Source: Ruminococcaceae bacterium UBA6364 (lineage in GTDB: Bacteria > Bacillota > Clostridia > Oscillospirales > Acutalibacteraceae). From it: 10,903 bases of DNA. The stretch is from assembly GCA_002440045.1 (NCBI GenBank), contig DJRI01000004.1, forward strand, positions 304 to 11,206, in the 5' to 3' direction. The notes under the pieces were generated by a model. That model was not told the DNA's origin. It saw nothing but the letters and a program-made list of their open reading frames with translations, and ran no database searches. A program made the translations under genes and the position numbers. This document shows positions 1 to 5,672 of this stretch, piece after piece (position 1 is the stretch's first letter; each line of letters begins with the position of its first letter).

Positions 1-850
1 GCAGTTTGCCATGATCCCGATGAACCTTATGAAGAACAGAGTTGCTGATTACATCGTGACAGGACAGTGGGCAAAAAAAGCTTATCAGGAAGCTCAGAAA
101 TACGGAAAAGCAAACAAGATCGCATCTTCTGAGGACAAAACCTTCAGCTATATCCCGGACTGCAGTGACCTGCCGATCAGCCCGGATGCAGACTATGTAT
201 ACATCTGTGAGAACAACACCATTTACGGCACCAAATTCAAAAAGCTTCCAAACACAAAGGGCAAGACTCTGGTAGCAGATGTATCCTCCTGCTTCCTGTC
301 TGAGCCGGTTGATGTAAGTAAATATGGTATCATCTACGGCGGCGTTCAGAAGAATATCGGACCTGCAGGTATGGTTATCGTTATCATCCGTGAGGATCTG
401 ATCACAGAGGATGTTCTTCCGGGAACACCAACCATGCTTACATATAAGACACATGCTGATGCAGGATCTCTTTACAATACACCGAATGCTTACTGCATCT
501 ATGTATGCGGAAAAGTATTCAAATGGCTGAAGAAGATGGGCGGTCTGGAAGTGATGAAACAGCGCAATGAGGAGAAAGCAAAGATCCTTTATGATTACCT
601 GGATTCCAGCAGGCTGTTCAAAGGAACGGTAGTTCCAAAAGACAGATCCCTGATGAACGTTCCGTTTGTAACAGGCAGTGAGGAACTGGACGCTAAGTTT
701 GTAGCCGAGGCTAAAAAGGCGGGCTTTGTAAACATTAAGGGTCACAGAACCGTGGGCGGTATGCGCGCCTCCATTTATAATGCAATGCCGGTAGAGGGCG
801 TTGAAAAGCTGGTTGAGTTTATGAAGAAGTTTGAGGAGGAAAACGCGTAA
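1..850 (+). CDS. serC: Phosphoserine aminotransferase, 5'-truncated by window edge
   Basis: SerC transfers the amino group of glutamate to 3-phosphohydroxypyruvate to give O-phosphoserine, using pyridoxal phosphate (PLP) in the cytosol. The frame is already open at base 2 (residues QFA before the first Met at 11), so the gene starts outside the window. The visible 282 codons compare with about 360 in the family, so roughly 80 N-terminal residues are missing. Visible family marks are TGQWAKKA, whose Trp should stack on PLP; VADVSS, whose Asp (278-280) should pair with the PLP ring nitrogen; GGVQKNIGPAG, whose Lys (350-352) forms the Schiff base; and HRTVGGMRASIYNAMP near the C-terminus. The stop (848-850) shares one base with the serA start, so the two are coupled. 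Codon use up to about base 700 (CTG for Leu, ATC for Ile, GCA for Ala) is unlike every gene downstream. Identity is very secure. Confidence 0.95.
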   Translation, partial: QFAMIPMNLMKNRVADYIVTGQWAKKAYQEAQKYGKANKIASSEDKTFSYIPDCSDLPISPDADYVYICENNTIYGTKFKKLPNTKGKTLVADVSSCFLSEPVDVSKYGIIYGGVQKNIGPAGMVIVIIREDLITEDVLPGTPTMLTYKTHADAGSLYNTPNAYCIYVCGKVFKWLKKMGGLEVMKQRNEEKAKILYDYLDSSRLFKGTVVPKDRSLMNVPFVTGSEELDAKFVAEAKKAGFVNIKGHRTVGGMRASIYNAMPVEGVEKLVEFMKKFEEENA

Positions 851-2007
851 TGTATAAAATTAAAACCTACAATAAAATTTCCAAAACAGGTCTTGAAGCC
901 TTTGACGATAAATATACAGTAGGCGACGAGGTAGAAAATGCCGACGGCGCTATTGTGCGCTCGGCAGCGCTGCACGATGTGGAGTTTCCCGCAAGCCTGA
1001 AAGCCATAGCGCGTGCGGGCGCGGGAACAAACAATATACCGATTGACCGCTGCTCAGAGCAGGGAATAGTTGTATTCAACACCCCCGGCGCTAACGCAAA
1101 CGCTGTTAAGGAGCTCGTTATCGCTGCTCTCCTTCTTTCATCAAGAAAGATTGTTCAAGGTATTGAATGGGCAAAAACTCTTGTCGGCGAGGGTGACGCG
1201 GTAAGTTCTCTTATCGAAAAAGGAAAGTCTAACTTTGCCGGGCCCGAAATTCAAGGTAAGACCCTCGGCGTTGTCGGTCTCGGCGCTATAGGCAGACTTG
1301 TTGCGAACGCCGCTTTTGACCTCGGAATGAAGATTGTCGGCTACGACCCGTTTTTAAACGACGGCATTAAAGCCATGCTCCCCGAAAGCACAGAGTATGT
1401 AAGTAAGCTCAGCGAGCTTTACGCCGCTTCCGATTACATCACGCTTCACCTTCCGTGCGTTGCCGACACAAAAAATATGATTAACGCTTCGTCAATCGCA
1501 GAAATGAAAGACGGCGTCAGAATACTTAACTTTGCAAGAGGCGAGCTTGTTAATTCCGCAGACCTTAAAGCGGCGCTTTCAAGCGGAAAAGTCGCGGCGT
1601 ATATTACGGATTTCCCGAGTGACGAGCTAATAGGCACCGAAAATGTAACGGCACTGCCGCATCTCGGCGCTTCAACGCCCGAATCGGAAGAGAACTGTGC
1701 GTTTATGGCGGCAACGGAGCTTAGAGAATACCTTGAAAAGGGCAACATCAAAAATTCCGTCAACCTCCCGAATGCAGAGCTTGAAAAAAACGGCGACAGA
1801 CTTTGCGTTATTCACCGCAACACGCTCGGCGCGGTAAACGATATTCTTGCGGCGTTCTCGTCGGCAAATATTGAAACAAACGGCTTCGTTTCAAAATCAA
1901 AAGGCGATGTTTCTTATACTATAGTTTCGGCTGAGAGTATTCCCGAATCCGTAAAAACCGCCGTTGAGTCAAGCGACGAAGTTATAAAAGTAAGACTGAT
2001 TAAGTAA
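850..2007 (+). CDS. serA: D-3-phosphoglycerate dehydrogenase (short, single ACT-type tail)
   Basis: SerA oxidises 3-phosphoglycerate to 3-phosphohydroxypyruvate with NAD+, the first step of serine synthesis; its product is the substrate of SerC just upstream. The 385 residues show an N-terminal substrate-binding part (about 1-100, with RAGAGTNNI at 55-63), and a Rossmann NAD domain with GLGAIG at 143-148 and Asp166 expected to bind the adenosine ribose. The catalytic set is Arg230 (NFARGELV), Glu259 (FPSDELIG) and His271 (LPHLGAST). Residues from about 317 look like a small ACT domain. The extra domain of the long (about 530-residue) enzymes is absent, so this is the short form common in Clostridia. 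The start is the ATG within TAATG, giving translational coupling to serC. Codon use (CTT/CTC Leu, ATT/ATA Ile, GGC/GCG) agrees with the genes downstream and differs from most of serC. An intrinsic terminator follows at once. Confidence 0.95.
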   Translation: MYKIKTYNKISKTGLEAFDDKYTVGDEVENADGAIVRSAALHDVEFPASLKAIARAGAGTNNIPIDRCSEQGIVVFNTPGANANAVKELVIAALLLSSRKIVQGIEWAKTLVGEGDAVSSLIEKGKSNFAGPEIQGKTLGVVGLGAIGRLVANAAFDLGMKIVGYDPFLNDGIKAMLPESTEYVSKLSELYAASDYITLHLPCVADTKNMINASSIAEMKDGVRILNFARGELVNSADLKAALSSGKVAAYITDFPSDELIGTENVTALPHLGASTPESEENCAFMAATELREYLEKGNIKNSVNLPNAELEKNGDRLCVIHRNTLGAVNDILAAFSSANIETNGFVSKSKGDVSYTIVSAESIPESVKTAVESSDEVIKVRLIK

Positions 2008-2025
2008 TAATCTGTAATTAAATGA

Positions 2026-2062
2026 AAAAAGCGCCTGCCGACGTCAAAAGCGGGCGCTTTTT
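2026..2062 (+). terminator. Intrinsic terminator of serC-serA
   Basis: Arms AAAAAGCGCCTGC (2026-2038) and GCGGGCGCTTTTT (2050-2062) pair fully with one G-U wobble. The loop is 11 nt and the 3' arm ends in a T run. It lies 19 bases after the serA stop and should end the serine operon. Confidence 0.9.
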
Positions 2063-2107
2063 GTGTTAGGCAAACAAAAACTTCGGCTAAAATAGGACGG
2101 TTTCTGA

Positions 2108-2212
2108 TTTCAGCCGAGATTTTTGCAGGTGCTTGAAGCTGAATTTGCCGAAACGGCGGTTGAAAATGTTCGGAAGGCGACCGCATATTTTTTTGAAAAA
2201 ATCTTAGAATAA
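2108..2212 (+). pseudogene. Possible 3' tail of a lost gene (34 codons, no start)
   Basis: After an in-frame TGA at 2105-2107, a frame stays open to the TAA at 2210-2212 and reads like a charged helical protein end (VLEAEFAETAVENVRK, then ATAYFFEKILE). Its codons (GAA, GCC, GCG, GTT) match the resident genes rather than the AT-rich gene that follows. There is no start codon with a ribosome site. It may be the remnant of a gene cut when the AT-rich accessory block arrived, or chance. The rest of the gap 2063-2342 holds only the repeats and promoter listed separately. Confidence 0.25.
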
Positions 2213-2221
2213 TGTATGTTT

Positions 2222-2323
2222 TAAAGTATACTTAGAATGTTTCCCACAAAATATCATAAGTATACTTTAAATGTTTGCTGATAAATATTATAAGTATACT
2301 TTAAATCTTGCTTGACAGCTTTG
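2222..2323. repeat. Three tandem 34-bp repeats carrying the palindrome AAGTATACTT
   Basis: Units start at 2222, 2256 and 2290. Each carries the perfect palindrome AAGTATACTT, at 2224-2233, 2258-2267 and 2292-2301, so the period is exactly 34 bp. Units 2 and 3 share ATAAGTATACTTTAAAT, and units 1 and 2 share AATGTTT after the palindrome. A fourth, degenerate core (GGGTATACTA, 2332-2341) lies over the -10 box of the next gene. The array looks like a multi-site operator or an assembly site for a DNA-binding protein. That role is inferred from its form and position. Confidence 0.75.
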
Positions 2324-2340
2324 AAAATTAAGGGTATACT
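2312..2340 (+). promoter_or_regulatory. Near-consensus sigma-A promoter of the AAA ATPase gene
   Basis: TTGACA (2312-2317), a 17-nt spacer and TATACT (2335-2340) match the housekeeping promoter at 11 of 12 hexamer bases. The -10 box lies inside the fourth TATAC core, so a protein bound to the palindromes could block it. Transcription should begin near 2347, downstream of the ATG at 2343. Confidence 0.75.
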
Positions 2341-2360
2341 AAATGCGAAGAGGTGGTATT

Positions 2361-3809
2361 GTGCCTATTATAAGTAAAGAACAGATACTAAAAGTTTTAA
2401 GTGCATATAACCCTTGGTGGAAAGTCGGGGCAGTTAATCCGAATCTTACCAAAAAATATAAACGGTTTGCATTTTATGAAGCTATGAAGCGCCTGGAAAA
2501 TACAGAGATTAAAAGAACTGTTGTTTTAACGGGAACGAGAAGAGTTGGAAAAACCACAATTCAATATCAGATGATAGAATCCTTGCTGAAAAAAGGTGTT
2601 AACCCACAACAGATAGTTTTTATTTCTTTGGACCACCCAATGCTGAAATTAAGCGCTTTCAACGAAATACTTGAATGCTATCATGAAAATATTTATCCAA
2701 ATCAAGATGTATATTACTTTTTTGATGAGATTCAATATGCTCAGGATTGGGACAAATGGCTGAAAACAATATATGATATTCAGCCTGAAACGCAAATTGT
2801 TGCAACAGGTTCTGCGAGTCCGGCATTGATAAAGGGCAGCACTGAAAGCGGCGCAGGGCGGTGGTCTGTAATCAGCGTGCCGACTTTGTCTTTTTATGAA
2901 TATTGCGAATTGATTGGGATTCCTGCACCGAATTTTGAAAAAAACTTGAAAATCAGCTCTTTTTTGAGCCTTAGCAGGGTAGAGCAAACGGAAATAATTT
3001 TAAAGCTTTCGGATATTCAAAAACATTTTACAAGATATTTGCAAGTCGGCGGATTCCCCGAGTTGGCTCTTTCAAATGATGATATAATGGCGCAACAAAT
3101 TATGAGGGAAGATGTTGTTGATAAGGTACTGAAAAGAGATTTACCGTCTTTGTATAAAATTCGCAACTCTACAGAGCTTGAAAGAATATTTTTATATTTG
3201 TGTAATGTGTCTTCGGAAATTGTATCATTGGAAGCTCTGGCGAAAGAGCTGCAGGGTGTTTCAAGACCTACGGTAGAAAACTATATTAAATATTTAGAAA
3301 GTGCAAATTTGATTTATCAAAGCTGGCCTGTTGATATGGACGGCAAAAAGCCCTTGAAAGCAAGTCCCAAAATATATATAGCAGACGCAGCAATAAGAAA
3401 TGCGGTTTTAATGAACAGCGATGTTTTGAGCGATGCAACCGAAATGGGTAAAATTGTTGAAACCGCAGTATATAAACATGTGGCAGCTTTTTATTATCAA
3501 AAGGCGACTTCAGTAGGCTATTATCGCGGAGGAAAAAAGGATAAGGAAATAGATGTTGTTGTCGAATATCCTAAGGCAAAGAATATTTTAATAGAGGTTA
3601 AATACAGAGAAAAAGCACCCGTGTCTGATGACAGTGCTATTTGTCAACTTGCCAAGGATGCTTCGGCAGCGATAATTGTTACAAAGACTTCAGATGATTT
3701 TGGAATACACAGTGCGCCCGACGGAACAAAGCTCATCAGAATGCCGGCTTATGCCTTTTTGTACCTTTTGGGACACGCTGAGAAAAATGGTTATAAAGGC
3801 GTTGAATGA
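2361..3809 (+). CDS. AAA-type ATPase with DUF4143 / PD-(D/E)XK-like C-terminus
   Basis: This belongs to the large AAA_14-DUF4143 family of accessory ATPases, often on mobile or variable DNA, whose cellular job is not established. I take the GTG at 2361 as start (482 aa): GAGGTG at 2350-2355 is a well-placed ribosome site, and the in-frame ATG at 2343 lies before the predicted transcript start. Residues from that start: Walker A GTRRVGKT at 58-65; Walker B YYFFDEIQ with Asp122 and Glu123; a sensor-like ATGSASP near 148-154; Arg167 in GAGRW as a possible finger. A winged-helix-like stretch spans about 283-320. The end carries a PD-(D/E)XK-type signature: Glu367, Asp398 (EIDVVVEY), Glu412 and Lys414 (LIEVKY). 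All key residues are present, so it looks intact. The gene is clearly more AT-rich than its neighbours and sits alone between serA and spoIIID, which suggests acquisition. Whether the C-terminal fold cuts DNA is unknown. Confidence 0.85.
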   Translation: MPIISKEQILKVLSAYNPWWKVGAVNPNLTKKYKRFAFYEAMKRLENTEIKRTVVLTGTRRVGKTTIQYQMIESLLKKGVNPQQIVFISLDHPMLKLSAFNEILECYHENIYPNQDVYYFFDEIQYAQDWDKWLKTIYDIQPETQIVATGSASPALIKGSTESGAGRWSVISVPTLSFYEYCELIGIPAPNFEKNLKISSFLSLSRVEQTEIILKLSDIQKHFTRYLQVGGFPELALSNDDIMAQQIMREDVVDKVLKRDLPSLYKIRNSTELERIFLYLCNVSSEIVSLEALAKELQGVSRPTVENYIKYLESANLIYQSWPVDMDGKKPLKASPKIYIADAAIRNAVLMNSDVLSDATEMGKIVETAVYKHVAAFYYQKATSVGYYRGGKKDKEIDVVVEYPKAKNILIEVKYREKAPVSDDSAICQLAKDASAAIIVTKTSDDFGIHSAPDGTKLIRMPAYAFLYLLGHAEKNGYKGVE

Positions 3810-3862
3810 AGAGTTATTATCCACCTTACTTCTTTAAATACAGAAAGTACTAAACATACCGC

Positions 3863-3901
3863 ACCCTCTCATATAATCTAACAAGGATTATTTGGGAGGG
3901 T
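3863..3901 (+). promoter_or_regulatory. Long hairpin covering the spoIIID ribosome site, with an embedded -10 box
   Basis: The arms pair over 16 positions with one T/T mismatch and one G-U wobble: ACCCTCTCAT (3863-3872) with TTGGGAGGGT (3892-3901), and ATAATC (3873-3878) with GATTAT (3886-3891) around a 7-nt loop. The 3' arm contains GGGAGGG, the ribosome site of spoIIID. The 5' arm contains TATAAT (3872-3877), also readable as CATATAAT, one base off the sigma-E -10 consensus CATACAnT. I see no convincing -35. No T run follows, so this is not a normal terminator. It may silence translation of read-through RNA. Confidence 0.6.
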
Positions 3902-3906
3902 CTCAT

Positions 3907-4176
3907 TTGCTATATGATTATGAAGAGCGTGCAACGCTTCTCGGCGGATATATAATTGAAACCGGCGCAACGGTGCGCGAAGCGGCAAAAAAATTCGGCG
4001 TAAGTAAATCCACTGTACACAGCGACGTTACGGTTCGTCTTAAAAAAATCAATCCCGTGCTTTTTAAAGAGGTGCGAAAGGTGCTCGACATCAACAAAGA
4101 AGAGCGCCACATAAGAGGCGGAATTGCAACGCGTGAAAAGTACAGGCACAAAAACGGCGAAACGGCTAATGTGTAA
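3907..4176 (+). CDS. spoIIID: Stage III sporulation transcriptional regulator SpoIIID
   Basis: SpoIIID is a small DNA-binding protein that acts in the mother cell during sporulation, turning early sigma-E genes down and sigK-stage genes up. The start is the TTG at 3907, six bases after GGGAGGG; a TTG at 3892 would lie within that ribosome site. The resulting 89 residues match the usual length of about 85-95. The helix-turn-helix is at about 22-45 (TVREAAKKFGVSKSTVHSDV), and the basic C-terminal region RHIRGGIATREKYRHK at 67-82 is the second DNA contact area of the family. The similarity to Bacillus SpoIIID as I remember it is strong along the whole length. In B. subtilis the gene is transcribed with sigma-E; here only a -10-like CATATAAT is visible. 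The gene shows that the organism is, or descends from, a spore former. Confidence 0.95.
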   Translation: MLYDYEERATLLGGYIIETGATVREAAKKFGVSKSTVHSDVTVRLKKINPVLFKEVRKVLDINKEERHIRGGIATREKYRHKNGETANV

Positions 4177-4202
4177 GTATTATAAATGTTATATGTAAAT
4201 TT

Positions 4203-4257
4203 AAAGAGCGAAGCTGCGGTTGAAGGCCTAAGCCTTTGAGCGTTGCTTTGCTTTTTT
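4203..4257 (+). terminator. Imperfect intrinsic terminator after spoIIID
   Basis: A long stem starts with AAAGAGCGAAGC (4203-4214) against GCTTTGC and its T run (4245-4257). It continues with a CG/CG pair and an internal loop, and closes with AAGGC (4223-4227)/GCCTT (4232-4236) around CTAA. Six T residues (4252-4257) form the 3' end. The same 5' arm could also pair with GCTCTTT near 4320-4326, which is followed by a longer T run. Confidence 0.65.
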
Positions 4258-4270
4258 GCGGTTAGGCGTT

Positions 4271-4310
4271 AAGAGCGTAAGGCGCGGTACGGTTTTAAAA
4301 CATTCTCTTT
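4271..4310. repeat. Dispersed 40-bp intergenic repeat, copy 1
   Basis: The element has the plan AAGAG-N9-CGGTACGGTTTTAAAACA-NN-CTCTTT. It shares 32 of 40 positions, without gaps, with 10830-10869. The ends AAGAG/CTCTT can pair, and the 18-nt core is identical in both copies. I cannot assign it to a known repeat family. Confidence 0.7.
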
Positions 4311-4346
4311 TCTTCGCTGTGCTCTTTTTTTTACTATACAGGATTT

Positions 4347-4503
4347 TATGCATTCAAAAGTGAAAATATGCATAAAATATGCAGTGTGTGACGACGCACC
4401 CGAAAATGAAAATATGCAAAAATTTGTGCATAAAATGGGCGAATATGCATATTTTGTGAAAATTATATGAAAATATCGGCGTATTTCGCGCGATGTTTGC
4501 ATA
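4347..4503. promoter_or_regulatory. Cluster of TATGCA/TGCATA half-sites upstream of the importer
   Basis: Seven TATGCA or TGCATA cores lie at 4347, 4367, 4378, 4413, 4427, 4444 and 4498; those at 4367-4374 and 4444-4451 are the full palindrome TATGCATA. TGAAAATATGCA also repeats exactly at 4361-4372 and 4407-4418. All lie just upstream of the promoter at 4523-4551. Paired cores such as TGCAT-AAAAT-ATGCA resemble an arginine-repressor type box, but with one extra base in the spacer and C in place of A. This could be an operator array for the transporter, or simply AT-rich sequence. Apart from this cluster, the terminator, the repeat and the promoter, I see no gene in 4177-4614. Confidence 0.45.
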
Positions 4504-4522
4504 TATTTTTTGCAAAAAACTA

Positions 4523-4551
4523 TTGCAATTTTCAAAATGCGGTTGTATAAT
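4523..4551 (+). promoter_or_regulatory. Sigma-A promoter of lipoprotein 1
   Basis: TTGCAA (4523-4528), a 17-nt spacer and a consensus TATAAT (4546-4551). Transcription should start near 4558, giving a leader of about 57 nt with a small CGAAC/GTTCG stem (4562-4588) and the ribosome site AGAGAGG (4600-4606). Confidence 0.75.
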
Positions 4552-4614
4552 TATGCCATACCGAACGGAAGATTATACATTTTGTTCGAGACGTAAACAA
4601 GAGAGGTTTTAGAA

Positions 4615-5478
4615 ATGAAAAAATTATTTAAGGTTAGCGCGATACTTCTTGTTATCGCAATGCTCGCGGCGTTTGCTTCATGCGGCGGCAATAACGATTC
4701 AAAAGGCGACGTTGTAAAGGTTGTAGACATAGCCCTTACCGATGAAAATTACGCTTTCGGCGTAGCAAAAGATGACGCGGCGCTTCAGGAATCCGTCAAC
4801 TCGTTCATTAAAGAAATCAAAGAGAACGGCGAGCTTGACAAGATTGTTGAAAAATACTTCGGCAAAGGCACTCCCGAGGCGGTTGTTTCCGCTAAAGAGG
4901 ATTCTTCAAAAGACCAGCTTGTAGTTGTTACAAACGCGGCTTTCCCGCCGTTTGAGTATGTAGAAGGCGACTCTTTCTACGGCATTGATATGGAAATGGC
5001 AAAGCTTCTTGCAGACAAGCTCGGCAAAGAGCTCGTAATTAAGAATGTTGATTTTGACGCAGTTTGCACAACGGTTGACAGCGGCTATGCAGATGTTGCC
5101 GCGGCAGGTCTTACGGTTAACGAGGACAGAAAAGAGTTTGTTACCTTCTCGGAGCCTTATTACAAAGCGTCTCAGATGGTAATTGCAAAAGCGGACGATA
5201 CAACTTTTGACGGCTGCAAAACAGTTGAAGATGTTGAAAAAATTCTTAGCGGACTTGATTCTTCAAAGAAAATCGGTTATCAGACGGGCACAACCGGTGA
5301 GTATTATGTTACAGGTGACGAAAGCTGGGGCTTTGCAGGCTTTGACGCTCTCGGCGTAGGCTATTCAACAGGCGCACTTGCAGTGCAGGACCTTATCAAC
5401 GGCAACCTTGATTATGTTGTAATTGACGAAGCTCCCGCAAAAATGATAGTTTCCTCTTACAATGCACAAAATGCATAA
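4615..5478 (+). CDS. Amino-acid ABC transporter solute-binding lipoprotein 1, circularly permuted (lobe I then lobe II)
   Basis: This is a membrane-anchored receptor that should capture a polar amino acid outside the cell and deliver it to the permease encoded next. The 287 residues begin with a lipoprotein signal, with Cys23 as the lipid site (AFASC). The order of the rest is unusual. Residues about 35-86 (IALTDENYAFGVAK ... GELDKIVEKYFG) match what is normally the C-terminal end of the domain. A linker follows (87-100). Then the usual N-terminal start appears (LVVVTNAAFPPFEY, 102-115), and the protein ends at about 287, just after YVVIDEAPA, where the moved segment would normally follow. 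Total mature length equals one normal domain, so nothing seems lost. Arg172 (EDRKEFVTFSEPYY) and Asp271 should bind the amino acid's carboxylate and amino group. AGAGAGG precedes the ATG by eight bases. No missing C-terminus is visible in any + frame downstream. Confidence 0.88.
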   Translation: MKKLFKVSAILLVIAMLAAFASCGGNNDSKGDVVKVVDIALTDENYAFGVAKDDAALQESVNSFIKEIKENGELDKIVEKYFGKGTPEAVVSAKEDSSKDQLVVVTNAAFPPFEYVEGDSFYGIDMEMAKLLADKLGKELVIKNVDFDAVCTTVDSGYADVAAAGLTVNEDRKEFVTFSEPYYKASQMVIAKADDTTFDGCKTVEDVEKILSGLDSSKKIGYQTGTTGEYYVTGDESWGFAGFDALGVGYSTGALAVQDLINGNLDYVVIDEAPAKMIVSSYNAQNA

Positions 5479-5502
5479 ATAAGATAAATTGCACACCGAT
5501 GT

Positions 5503-5530
5503 GGGGCTGTAAAAATATTTTTACAGCCCC
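5503..5530. other. Perfect 28-bp palindrome after lipoprotein 1
   Basis: GGGGCTGTAAAAAT (5503-5516) is followed directly by its exact complement. In RNA this makes a strong hairpin without a following T run, so it is more likely a transcript-end protector or attenuator than a classic terminator. The CCCC arm (5527-5530) can instead pair with GGGG at 5535-5538. Confidence 0.6.
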
Positions 5531-5546
5531 ATTTGGGGAATTTAGC

Positions 5547-5583
5547 GCAAAATAAAGACTTCGGTGGTTTTTATTTGCTTTTT
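5547..5583 (+). terminator. Intrinsic terminator between lipoprotein 1 and permease
   Basis: GCAAAATAAAGAC (5547-5559) pairs with GTTTTTATTTGC (5567-5578), with one bulged A and one G-U pair around a 7-nt loop, followed by five T (5579-5583). It separates the lipoprotein 1 message from the permease operon. Confidence 0.7.
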
Positions 5584-5593
5584 CGGCAGGACT

Positions 5594-5622
5594 TTTTTGT
5601 GTTATTAAAAAGCTTGTATAAT
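5594..5622 (+). promoter_or_regulatory. Candidate promoter of permease-ATPase-lipoprotein 2
   Basis: A consensus TATAAT at 5617-5622 in the context CTTGTATAAT, with a weak -35 (TTTTTG, 5594-5599) at a 17-nt spacer. The start near 5629 favours the ATG at 5673 for the permease. Confidence 0.5.
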
Positions 5623-5672
5623 GCGGCAAATTGTTGTATTATGTAATCAATTTCGCAACGGACGGTAAATTT

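Noticed and set aside
2222..2323. CRISPR-like array
   Set aside because: Only three units, with a short palindrome and related rather than unique intervening sequence, and no cas genes. An operator-type repeat fits better.
3863..3901. Terminator of the AAA gene
   Set aside because: The stem is strong but is followed by TCTCATTTG rather than a T run, and its 3' arm is the ribosome site of spoIIID.
4177..4614. A riboswitch or T-box in front of lipoprotein 1
   Set aside because: The predicted leader is only about 57 nt, and I see no T-box sequence or known aptamer core. The structures upstream lie before the promoter.
4615..5478. Lipoprotein 1 as a frameshifted or truncated normal receptor
   Set aside because: The usual C-terminal segment is present at the front, total length is that of one domain, and no remnant of it lies after the stop in any + frame.
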